NCBI RefSeq assembly: GCF_900323515.1
Contig: NZ_OOGT01000009.1
Span: forward strand, 1-39,275
From: Acinetobacter stercoris
GTDB lineage: Bacteria > Pseudomonadota > Gammaproteobacteria > Pseudomonadales > Moraxellaceae
DNA length: 39,275 nucleotides
Direction: 5' to 3'
Made by a program: the position numbers and the translations under genes. Within the stretch, counting starts at the first letter, position 1; the number at the start of each line of letters is the position of its first letter. Positions 1 through 7,594 of this stretch are shown here, in pieces. The notes beneath the pieces are model-generated. The model had not been told where the DNA came from, ran no database searches, and saw nothing but the letters and a program-made list of their open reading frames with translations.

Positions 1-473
1 GCGACTTTATACCTTATATATTTATAAGATATTTTTTCCTTAATTCTTATCAATTTCTCTATACAATAGGGAGTGGTTTTTACTTTTGTCAATAAGAGTG
101 CTAAAGGATTTGCATCAGCAACTAGAGGTAAAAATCCATGTATAGAGGCTTCCAGAGCTACAGTTCCTGACCCACAAAAAGGATCAAGTACCAATTTTTG
201 TGTAAGATTTTTATGAGCTTTAAGAAAAAAATATGCAATATGAGGTAATAGCTTCGCTGGGTATGGGTGAATTTGATGAGTTAATTGATCGCCTGCTCGT
301 AACCAATGAATCAGTTTTCTAAAATCAATGTCTATAGGAGTTTGATTTTTATGATACTCATCCATCATTTGACATAAGGTTTCTTGTAGGTATTGATCTA
401 ATAAGTCTTCCTTTTTTGTGGAATCTAGTGCATAACTACTTAAAGCCATGAGATTTGAATTGAGATCGCCCAT
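1..473 (-). CDS. DNA methyltransferase, N-terminal part (runs off window)
   Basis: The reading frame starts at an ATG at 473 and is open to the window edge, giving 157 codons of an incomplete gene. Residues 97-104 are DPFCGSGT, the S-adenosylmethionine-binding motif of amino-methylating DNA methyltransferases (N6-adenine or N4-cytosine type). Residues 69-74, HPYPAK, match the segment often found just before it in this family. The target-recognition region and catalytic motif are outside the window, so neither specificity nor methylated base can be stated. It is on the same strand as tnsE and lies 143 bases beyond the tnsE stop. It is therefore cargo of the Tn7-like element, possibly part of a restriction-modification or other defence module continuing to the left. 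Confidence 0.8.
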   Translation of the reverse strand, partial: MGDLNSNLMALSSYALDSTKKEDLLDQYLQETLCQMMDEYHKNQTPIDIDFRKLIHWLRAGDQLTHQIHPYPAKLLPHIAYFFLKAHKNLTQKLVLDPFCGSGTVALEASIHGFLPLVADANPLALLLTKVKTTPYCIEKLIRIKEKISYKYIRYKV

Positions 474-616
474 TATGCAAAATTGAATTCCATGAAAATT
501 AAGGAAAATTAGAAAACTAAGAGCAGCTTAAATTAATAAAAGATTTTCATCAAGCTTAATCCTTAAAAAAGGATAATACCCCTGTAAAGATATGCCCTAA
601 TTTGAGTCAGAAATCA

Positions 617-2212
617 TTAGGATAAGGACAGTAAAGCATCTTCTAGTCGTCTCCCCCAATTTTTAAACTCTTCATCAGACTCAGCCATTTCAACTAGATT
701 TCGTGGATGATTAAAGGTTTTCCTTATCCCTATATCTTGTAGAGATTTAGCGGTTGGCCAACGTAAAGAGCGTTTAACGATTTGCTTCCGAAAAGTTGGA
801 AAATATGAGTTCCATGTGTCTGTATCTGAGATTTTGACAATCAGTGTAGAAAGAGGCTTTAGATTATCGCTGGTATCTATTTCCAGAATGACAAATTTTT
901 TGCCTTGAAAACTAAGTTGGACTTCAATAATACACCTCGGATTACCATCATGGGTTCTATGTAGCTTGGAACGATTGACCGCAGGCAGCTTATGTACATG
1001 AATGATGGGCTGAATACGATGTTGTGATGCAAATTGTTCAACCATGGCTTTGAATGCTTCAAATCTTTTCATGAAAAATGCAAGGTCATCACTATCATCA
1101 TGGACATTCTCAAATTCTCCACGGCCAATTTCACCAAAGATCGTGGCTTCACCTGTACTCACACTATGATCAGGTAGAATTTCAACATCATTATGATTCG
1201 GTATACCTTTCTTACCTGAACGTTTAAGTGTTGCCTTTTTTGTTTCATAAGGACTGGCAAGGGACATAGTGATTTTTGGAGATTCAATTTGGGTAATTTT
1301 CCGATCACTATCCGCTTCTTTTTCATCATCAATGGTTGGATCATCGTTGGAGGTATTACGTCCTCCAGAGTTTCCACCTGTTTTTTCATAACTATTTTTT
1401 ACGGTAAATTTTGGACTACAAAAAATCACTTCATTAGAAATATCAGTCGGTAAATTAGCAATCCCAATGATTTCATTCACATAATATTGTTGGCTTTTTT
1501 CACTGAAGTAAACTTTCATTGTAATTTCAGCCCCTATTAGTGAGGGCGGTGCAAAATTGAAATTCCAAAAGGTTTGTGTTTTAGTTTTAACTTGCTCAAT
1601 CGAAAAATGTTTGGAGATACTTTCATAGGACGCTCGTGCCTCAGTATCAAGTAATATCCATGACAGTAGGCGACGCATACCAACACTATCATATTGATTG
1701 GGGGGAAAGCGGCAAAATTCATGAACGTGAATAATGGTTTGATGTTCTTCTGGGACAATATAATATTCTGTTGTTAGCTTTCTTTGATCTAAAGCTGCCT
1801 TAGATAAATAAGCATTATGGAAAAACAAAACTCGTGCCAGTTCTATGTGTGGTAAATGGATTTGAATATCCTTATATGTACCTTTTAAGTCGCTCACAAT
1901 GTAGCTAAATATGTACTGTCCTGATTTATTTGTTGTTATTTTCCAATTGTTAAAATCATCAATTTGAATGGTGATGATCGATTCATTGTAGGAGGGGATT
2001 TCTTTGGTTTGATTAAATCTTCTATTTTTTGCTAATAGTGGCATGTTGGAAAAACGAGCATGTTTTACCATATATTTTTCATAATCTGGTAAATGGGTAT
2101 AGTGATTTTCTAAACCAATATGAATATTCCATTCACTATTTTTATGATCCTTAAAAATAGAGCCGAGAAAGGTAATTCGGGCATTTTCTGGAAAGTTTCT
2201 AATCTTTATCAT
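617..2212 (-). CDS. tnsE: Tn7-like transposition protein TnsE
   Basis: This 531-residue protein is close in length to Tn7 TnsE (538 residues). Segments that I recall from Tn7 TnsE have clear counterparts: the HLPHIELARVLFFHNAY stretch at 119-135, RSKLH with a following DGNPR at 414-426, VKRSLRWP at 479-486 and NHPRNL at 501-506. An acidic, low-complexity linker at about 280-375 separates the N-terminal and C-terminal halves, as in Tn7. In Tn7, TnsE directs insertion into conjugating plasmids and replicating DNA through DNA structure and the sliding clamp. The ATG at 2212 has AGGGA eight bases upstream. The gene is in tnsABCD orientation but about 13 kb from tnsD instead of adjacent to it, so it must have its own promoter or be read from the cargo. 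Confidence 0.9.
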   Translation of the reverse strand: MIKIRNFPENARITFLGSIFKDHKNSEWNIHIGLENHYTHLPDYEKYMVKHARFSNMPLLAKNRRFNQTKEIPSYNESIITIQIDDFNNWKITTNKSGQYIFSYIVSDLKGTYKDIQIHLPHIELARVLFFHNAYLSKAALDQRKLTTEYYIVPEEHQTIIHVHEFCRFPPNQYDSVGMRRLLSWILLDTEARASYESISKHFSIEQVKTKTQTFWNFNFAPPSLIGAEITMKVYFSEKSQQYYVNEIIGIANLPTDISNEVIFCSPKFTVKNSYEKTGGNSGGRNTSNDDPTIDDEKEADSDRKITQIESPKITMSLASPYETKKATLKRSGKKGIPNHNDVEILPDHSVSTGEATIFGEIGRGEFENVHDDSDDLAFFMKRFEAFKAMVEQFASQHRIQPIIHVHKLPAVNRSKLHRTHDGNPRCIIEVQLSFQGKKFVILEIDTSDNLKPLSTLIVKISDTDTWNSYFPTFRKQIVKRSLRWPTAKSLQDIGIRKTFNHPRNLVEMAESDEEFKNWGRRLEDALLSLS

Positions 2213-2315
2213 ATTGCATCCCTATTATTGATTTACTTAAATTGTATTGTCAGAAATAATGGAACTATGCCCTACAAGAACACTATTGCCAGATTCTTTA
2301 AGAGTAAAAACCTTT

Positions 2316-3623
2316 TTATAAATTAACCACCACCTCATAAATTTGTTGTAGCTGCTGACAAAATTCCTGCATCTGTGTTTCTGTCATGTCTGAGGTGCTG
2401 ACTCTGATTGCTGATATATCCTGATTCACTCTAAAGTCTTGTCCTGAACGCACTAACCAGCCTCGCTGCCGTAGAATTTGAGTCGTTTTATCTGCATAAG
2501 GGAGGGATAACCAGATATTTAGCCCATCATAATGGGTTGCACAGGGGATGCTAAATTTTTGTAAATAATGAACAAATTTTTGATTTTGTTGTTGATAGTA
2601 AGATTTGGCAGTGTGTAGTGTTTCAGGGAACTGTTCTGAGCTGAATAGTTGATAAACCATTTCCTGAATAATATGGCTGACCCATGTTGAACCCGCATTC
2701 AGCTTGAGGTGTAGTTTTTCTGAAGTTTCAGAGTCGCAACATACAAATGCAAAACGGAAATCAGGAGATAAATATTTCGATACTGAACGAATGACTGCCC
2801 AGTGCTTCGTTGAGGGCGGAATAATATGCTGGTATTGAGCCTGAGCTAATAATGAGAAATGATCATCGACAATGACCAGTACATGTGGATAGTCTTCAAG
2901 GATGTTATAAATTTTTTCAGCCTGTACTGTATCCAGACTATAACCTGTCGGATTCTGCGAGCGTGGCGTAATAATCACTGCTTGCACATTTGCCTGTAAT
3001 GCTTGCAGTAATTCATTGAGATCAAAACCCTGTTCACTGACTGTAAAGGGATACATTTTAAACTGTTGTTGTTCAATGGCAGAAATACTGGTGATAAAGC
3101 CAGGCTGTTCTACCGCAATCATATCTGATGAAACCAAGTAGGCAGCTAGAATCCTTTCGATGGCATCCACTGCACCATAAGTAAATTCAATACTAAAGGT
3201 CTGTGGAATATCGGCAAATATTTTTTCCTGCGTGATTTTTAATAGTTCAGGATGGTAAATAGTTTCCCCATAGAGTGCACAGTTAAAATGAGTTAAATTA
3301 ATGTGCTTGAGAGAAGGCAACAATTCACGTTTTGGATTGCCATGTGCTAAATCAACAGTTCCTTGTAACAGGGGTTGAAAGCCTTCTAATAGACGTGAAG
3401 ATTGATAGGATTTAACCTGTGTCCCTAAACGTCCTCTGGAGATCACAATCCCCATCGCAACCAGATTCTTATAGGCAGCCGCAACTGTATTACGATTAAC
3501 ACCGAGCTGTTCAGCCAGTTCCCGTACACTCGGTAAAAAGTCGCCCTCTTGAAGCTGTCCCTCTTTAATCAGTGTACGGATATTATCCTGAATATCTTGA
3601 GCGGTATTGCCTGTAATGTTCAT
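2316..3623 (-). CDS. PtsJ-like MocR/GntR regulator with aminotransferase domain
   Basis: The 435-residue protein has an N-terminal GntR-type winged helix (about 5-70, including the NRNTVAAAYK recognition segment) joined to a type I aminotransferase fold. In that fold, NPTG is at 224-227, the paired aspartates at 253-254 contact the cofactor ring, and the probable PLP lysine is K283 in SVSKYL. The sequence resembles enterobacterial PtsJ as I recall it (for example the VIRSVSK and LNAGSxWVSH segments); PtsJ is a repressor of the pyridoxal kinase gene pdxK in Salmonella. It is the last gene of the yggS-to-ptsJ-like operon, 21 bases after the amidotransferase. By analogy it would sense PLP or a related amino compound and control its own operon. 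A true aminotransferase is less likely because of the fused DNA-binding domain. Confidence 0.85.
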   Translation of the reverse strand: MNITGNTAQDIQDNIRTLIKEGQLQEGDFLPSVRELAEQLGVNRNTVAAAYKNLVAMGIVISRGRLGTQVKSYQSSRLLEGFQPLLQGTVDLAHGNPKRELLPSLKHINLTHFNCALYGETIYHPELLKITQEKIFADIPQTFSIEFTYGAVDAIERILAAYLVSSDMIAVEQPGFITSISAIEQQQFKMYPFTVSEQGFDLNELLQALQANVQAVIITPRSQNPTGYSLDTVQAEKIYNILEDYPHVLVIVDDHFSLLAQAQYQHIIPPSTKHWAVIRSVSKYLSPDFRFAFVCCDSETSEKLHLKLNAGSTWVSHIIQEMVYQLFSSEQFPETLHTAKSYYQQQNQKFVHYLQKFSIPCATHYDGLNIWLSLPYADKTTQILRQRGWLVRSGQDFRVNQDISAIRVSTSDMTETQMQEFCQQLQQIYEVVVNL

Positions 3624-3644
3624 AAAAAGTTCTATCTCAGGGGG

Positions 3645-4343
3645 TTATACAGGGATTAAATTGCTGAACCAGTCACGGAGTAACAGGCTGGCTTTTTCCT
3701 GTAATGGTTTGCCATAGTATGTATTCTCTTGGCGTAAGGTTAAAATATCAACCTGTGCCTGATTTAATTCAGCAGTATGTCCAATCAGCCAGCGTTCAAA
3801 AGTATGTGGATCAACTTCGGCATGGAACTGTAGTGCCAGAATATTTAAACCCACAGAAAATGCCTGATTTGGGTAATACATTGAACCTGCTAAACGCTTT
3901 GCAGATTCAGGAATATCAAATGTATCGCCATGCCAATGCAGCACATGCACATTTTCCAGATGTCTTAATGGTGAGGCTAAGCCCTGATTATTGAGGACTA
4001 AACGACTCCAGCCAATTTCCTTGACATGTCCCTTGTAGACCTCTGCACCCAGAGCAGTAGCAATCAATTGTGCCCCCAGACAAATGCCTAAAGTTGGATA
4101 ATTCTTTTTTAAACGTTGAGTCAGTGCTGCAATAAAATCTGTTAAGTAGGGATAAGTTTCAGTTTCATATACGCCAATAGGACCGCCTAATACAATGACA
4201 GGTTGTTTCGATGCCAATGCCTCATTCAGTACATCAACACCAAGCTGTAAATATTGAATTTGATAGCCTAAATCCTTGAAGACTGGAGCAAAACTTCCCA
4301 AGTCCTCAAATGCCAAACTTTGAATTGCATAAATGATTTTCAT
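3645..4343 (-). CDS. Class I glutamine amidotransferase-like protein
   Basis: This is a 232-residue single-domain class I glutamine amidotransferase. The nucleophile elbow is GICLGAQ with C88, and the other triad members are H174 and E176 in FHAEVD. The oxyanion-strand GGP is at 53-55. Stand-alone proteins of this type hydrolyse glutamine or gamma-glutamyl amides; no synthetase partner domain is present or adjacent. Its start overlaps the stop of the aminotransferase gene by four bases (ATGA), implying coupled translation and a shared pathway. Amide hydrolysis beside a class III aminotransferase recalls the PuuD/PuuE pairing in putrescine breakdown, but this protein looks more like the GuaA-type small domain, so the substrate is unknown. 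Confidence 0.8.
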   Translation of the reverse strand: MKIIYAIQSLAFEDLGSFAPVFKDLGYQIQYLQLGVDVLNEALASKQPVIVLGGPIGVYETETYPYLTDFIAALTQRLKKNYPTLGICLGAQLIATALGAEVYKGHVKEIGWSRLVLNNQGLASPLRHLENVHVLHWHGDTFDIPESAKRLAGSMYYPNQAFSVGLNILALQFHAEVDPHTFERWLIGHTAELNQAQVDILTLRQENTYYGKPLQEKASLLLRDWFSNLIPV

Positions 4344-5527
4344 GGTTGTGACTCTACATAATTCTGACTTAATTCTTTTAATAACAGCGCAATTTGTTGG
4401 GCTAAATATTCGACTTGGGCATCAGTCATAATGAGGGGCGGTAATAAGCGAATGACTTTGCCTTGTGTCACATTGAGTAGTACCCCAAATTTTTCACTTG
4501 CCAGTTGAGGAATATTGGCAACAGGATGAATGAGTTCAATCCCAATCATTAGACCTGCACCACGTACGGATTGAATGTTTTGCAGTCCTGTTAATCTGGA
4601 CTGTAATAAATCCAGTAGCTTATAGCCCTTATCAGCAATGGTTGCTAAATATTGCTTATCCAGTAAATCCAGAACGGTATATGCAACCCGACATGCCAAT
4701 GGATTCCCGCCAAAGGTTGAACCATGTAAACCTGATTGCAATAAATGCCCCAATTTTTCATGTGTTAGACATGCCCCAATAGGAACACCATTCGCTAAGC
4801 CTTTGGCAATGGTTAAAATGTCAGGACGGATTCCAGCCTGTTGATAGAAAAACCATGTGCCTGTACGTCCAAGTCCACACTGGATTTCATCCAGGATCAG
4901 CAACCACTGTTGTTGGTCGCATAATTTTCTTAACTGTCTCAAATAAAGGGGTGAGGCAATATTAACCCCTGCTTCACCCTGAATTGGCTCAAGTAAGACA
5001 GCAACTACGTCTGGATCATGCTGATAATGCTCAATCGCTGCCAAATCATGAAAAGGCACAAACTCAAAACCATCCAATAACGGCCCAAATGCCTCTCGAT
5101 ATGCTGGTTTTGCTGTTGCAGATAACGCCCCAAGCGTTCGACCATGAAAGGCATTCTGCATCACAATAATTTTAGGTCGTTGTATACCTCGTTGATGACC
5201 ATAGGCACGAGCGATTTTAATCGCAGCTTCATTGGCTTCTGTCCCTGAGTTACAGAAGAATGCCTGTGTTAAGCCTGTAATTTCTGCCAGTTTTTCTGCC
5301 AGACGTTCATTCCAGCCATGCTTAAACAGGTTGGAAAGATGCAAAAAGGTTTGTGACTGTGCCACGATCTCTGCATGAATCACTGGATGGGCATGTCCTA
5401 GCAATGTGACACCAACGCCTGAAATGGCATCGAAATAACATTTATCCTCTATGTCCCATAAATAACAACCCTCACCACGCTGGAATTCGATTGCCAAAGG
5501 TTGATAAATCGGCATTAAATAACTCAT
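4340..5527 (-). CDS. Class III PLP-dependent aminotransferase (acetylornithine/ornithine/GABA aminotransferase family)
   Basis: The 395-residue protein has the class III fold signature: SGTEANE at 94-100, LDEIQCGLGRTG at 212-223, and the PLP lysine K242 in TIAKGLANGVPIG. It resembles ArgD/acetylornithine aminotransferases, but it is cargo in a PLP-related operon, so a role in arginine synthesis is not implied. The substrate could be ornithine, GABA, diaminobutyrate or a similar omega-amine. I chose the ATG at 5527 because it overlaps the upstream stop as ATGA, the same coupling seen at the next junction. A start 33 bases earlier (5560) would run into the upstream gene and adds residues not typical of the family. 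Confidence 0.85.
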   Translation of the reverse strand: MSYLMPIYQPLAIEFQRGEGCYLWDIEDKCYFDAISGVGVTLLGHAHPVIHAEIVAQSQTFLHLSNLFKHGWNERLAEKLAEITGLTQAFFCNSGTEANEAAIKIARAYGHQRGIQRPKIIVMQNAFHGRTLGALSATAKPAYREAFGPLLDGFEFVPFHDLAAIEHYQHDPDVVAVLLEPIQGEAGVNIASPLYLRQLRKLCDQQQWLLILDEIQCGLGRTGTWFFYQQAGIRPDILTIAKGLANGVPIGACLTHEKLGHLLQSGLHGSTFGGNPLACRVAYTVLDLLDKQYLATIADKGYKLLDLLQSRLTGLQNIQSVRGAGLMIGIELIHPVANIPQLASEKFGVLLNVTQGKVIRLLPPLIMTDAQVEYLAQQIALLLKELSQNYVESQP

Positions 5528-5784
5528 GTGGTTAGCTCTTTCAAAATATCCATAGAACAAGGTTGATAAAGATGTTTGCTGCCCAGTAATTGCATTGCAC
5601 CATCTTTTTGCATTAAAAATCTTGTATCTTCAATGACCTGATAAAGTTCAAAACTTAAATCATCATGGGGTTGTAAATATTCCACTAAGGTCTTCATGTC
5701 TTTCAACGGCTGCAAGGAGCTGGTCTGAAAATTGCCCATGAGCTTGCCATGTTGATAGATGGTGAGTTGATAACTTTGGCTCAT
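5524..5784 (-). CDS. Uncharacterised 86-residue protein in the PLP operon
   Basis: I do not recognise a family. The protein is small, soluble-looking and mixed in charge, with no signal peptide, membrane segment or metal-binding cysteine pattern. It starts three bases after the yggS stop and its stop overlaps the aminotransferase start by ATGA. It is therefore translationally locked between two PLP proteins, and that placement argues it is a real gene. It may be a partner or chaperone of one of them; this is inference from position only. Confidence 0.65.
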   Translation of the reverse strand: MSQSYQLTIYQHGKLMGNFQTSSLQPLKDMKTLVEYLQPHDDLSFELYQVIEDTRFLMQKDGAMQLLGSKHLYQPCSMDILKELTT

Positions 5785-5787
5785 CGT

Positions 5788-6528
5788 TTATTGCTCCGAC
5801 CAGTAATAGTTATCGGGCAAATCCCTTGCCCCAAAAATTGCCTGTCCGACCCGAATATCGGTCGCACCTTCTTCAATGGCAATTTCAAAATCACCTGACA
5901 TACCCATCGATAAACGCTGGATGTCGGGATAAGTTTTTTGAATCTCATCCCGTAATAAACGTAAGGTTTGAAAACAACGTCTGACCTCAACAGGGTCCTG
6001 GCTATGAATAGCAAGGGTCATTAAGCCAATGATTTTTAATTGTGGGAATTGCTGACATTGTTCAATCAGTGCCAAAGCCTGTGCTGGTTTGACCCCGAAT
6101 TTACTCTGTTCATTTGAGGTATTTACCTGAATAAATACAGGAAGTATTCGTTGAACCTGTGCCAGTCGATGATCTAGTTTTTCTGCCAGTTTGATACTGT
6201 CTAAGGCATGAAATTCATCAATAAACTTTGCTACATACTTCACTTTATTACTTTGCAGATGTCCAATTAAGATCCAGTGAATCGGTAAATGCTGCAAAGC
6301 TTCATATTTGCCTTTGGCTTCTAGTACCTTATTTTCACCAAAACAGCGAAAACCCAATTGATAGGCTTGTTCAACTCGTTCAGCAGGCAATGTTTTGGTC
6401 ACAGGCAATAAGCGAACTTCTGCCGGATTACGACCTATCCTTTGACAGACGACATCAACTTGTTGCTGAATTTCTTCAATATTCTCTTGTAATTCAGCAA
6501 TGCTATTTGGCGTATCATATTGGCTCAT
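5788..6528 (-). CDS. YggS/PROSC-family PLP-binding protein
   Basis: The 246-residue protein has the YggS family pattern: the PLP lysine K45 in LPVTKTLPAE, then FGENKVLEAKGKYEAL, HWILIGHLQSNK, and a C-terminal LSMGMSGDFEIAIEEGATDIRVG phosphate-binding segment (quoted in parts). Family members bind PLP without known catalysis and keep free PLP and amino-acid pools balanced. The ATG at 6528 is preferred to 6591 because AGGT lies seven bases upstream and the 21 extra residues of the longer form are hydrophobic and absent from the family. It is the first gene of a five-gene minus-strand operon. It is probably an extra, transposon-borne copy next to the chromosomal one; the chromosomal copy is outside this window. 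Confidence 0.88.
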   Translation of the reverse strand: MSQYDTPNSIAELQENIEEIQQQVDVVCQRIGRNPAEVRLLPVTKTLPAERVEQAYQLGFRCFGENKVLEAKGKYEALQHLPIHWILIGHLQSNKVKYVAKFIDEFHALDSIKLAEKLDHRLAQVQRILPVFIQVNTSNEQSKFGVKPAQALALIEQCQQFPQLKIIGLMTLAIHSQDPVEVRRCFQTLRLLRDEIQKTYPDIQRLSMGMSGDFEIAIEEGATDIRVGQAIFGARDLPDNYYWSEQ

Positions 6529-6535
6529 AATATAA

Positions 6536-6562
6536 CCTATGACATATATATATTGACATAGG
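6536..6562 (-). promoter_or_regulatory. Palindromic candidate operator upstream of yggS operon
   Basis: CCTATG (6536-6541) and CATAGG (6557-6562) form a perfect 6-bp inverted repeat. Inside it GACATA occurs twice as a direct repeat (6541-6546 and 6555-6560) around an alternating TA tract. It begins eight bases upstream of the yggS start codon and sits where the promoter or leader must be. The PtsJ-like regulator at the end of the operon is the obvious candidate to bind it (inference). Confidence 0.45.
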
Positions 6563-6778
6563 ACAATAATGGAGTTTAGCATAAGATGCAAGTTCTTTGA
6601 TTAGTTAACGTTCTAAGTTTCTGGCACTAAGGTACATTTTTTCTCCGAAAAATGAACCTCTATAGAGCCATTAGCCTGAACTAATATTTCTAATTTCTCT
6701 TAGAAAATATCTAGCTATTTATTGACTATCGCTAATTACACATCAGTACATATTTTATTCTAAATCCATGAGGTTACC

Positions 6779-7501
6779 ATGCGGATACATTTTGTTGTTC
6801 ATGAAGAATTTGAAGCTCCCGGTGCCTACGAAATTTGGGCAAAGCAGAACCAGTGTGATCTTAGCTATTCACGTGTGTATCTTGGGGAACAACTGCCACA
6901 ATCGATGGAAGATATAGACTTCTTGATTGTTATGGGTGGGCCACAAGATCCATCTACAACCCTTGAAGAATGTTCTTATTTTGATGCAGAAGCAGAAAAG
7001 TCATTAATTAGTAAAGCAATCCATGCGAATAAAGTTGTGATAGGAGTATGTTTGGGTTCGCAATTGATTGGAGAAGCACTAGGAGCTCATTATGAACATA
7101 GTCCAGAGAGAGAAATTGGAAAATTCCCGATAAAGTTGACGCAAGACGGTTTAAGTCACCCTAAATTTCAACACTTTGGTGCAGTACTGGATGTTGGTCA
7201 TTGGCACAATGATATGCCTGGTCTGACACCTGATGCCAAGATATTGGCTTACAGTGAGGGTTGTCCCAGACAGATTATTGAATACTCAAATCTGGTTTAC
7301 GGTTTTCAGTGTCATATGGAATTGACACCAGACGTGGTCGAGCTCCTTATTCAGAACTCAGAAAAGGAATTAAGCGTAGCTCACGAATATAAGTTTGTAG
7401 ATAATCCTGAGATTCTGCGTAAACATAATTATTCGGAAATGAATGAAAAGCTGTTTATTTTTCTAGATATTTTAAAACAGGAATATATCACCTTGAAGTA
7501 A
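6779..7501 (+). CDS. Class I glutamine amidotransferase-like protein (second copy)
   Basis: The 240-residue protein has a complete class I amidotransferase triad: C91 in GVCLGSQ, and H179 and E181 in CHMELTPD. The GGPQDP oxyanion segment is at 53-58. It is diverged from the amidotransferase at 3645-4343, so it is a distant paralogue and not a recent duplicate. ATGAGGTTACC ends right at the start codon, placing GAGG six bases upstream of the ATG. It is on the plus strand, divergent from the yggS operon, and 93 bases upstream of an LctP-like permease with which it probably forms a two-gene unit. Substrate unknown; a gamma-glutamyl compound or other amide imported by the permease is possible. 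Confidence 0.8.
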   Translation: MRIHFVVHEEFEAPGAYEIWAKQNQCDLSYSRVYLGEQLPQSMEDIDFLIVMGGPQDPSTTLEECSYFDAEAEKSLISKAIHANKVVIGVCLGSQLIGEALGAHYEHSPEREIGKFPIKLTQDGLSHPKFQHFGAVLDVGHWHNDMPGLTPDAKILAYSEGCPRQIIEYSNLVYGFQCHMELTPDVVELLIQNSEKELSVAHEYKFVDNPEILRKHNYSEMNEKLFIFLDILKQEYITLK

Positions 7502-7594
7502 TAATAAAATCAATACAGACCAGATGGAAATTGATCTTTATGTAATTGAACGTTTAGATCAAGAAAGTTTGGACCAAAAGGTTTCAAAAAAATC

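Noticed and set aside
533-553. AATAAAAGATTTTCATC, weakly like the end repeats (AATAAAGTATCATC), considered as left-end site
   Set aside because: Single copy, poor match, no TGT terminus; cargo continues to the left.
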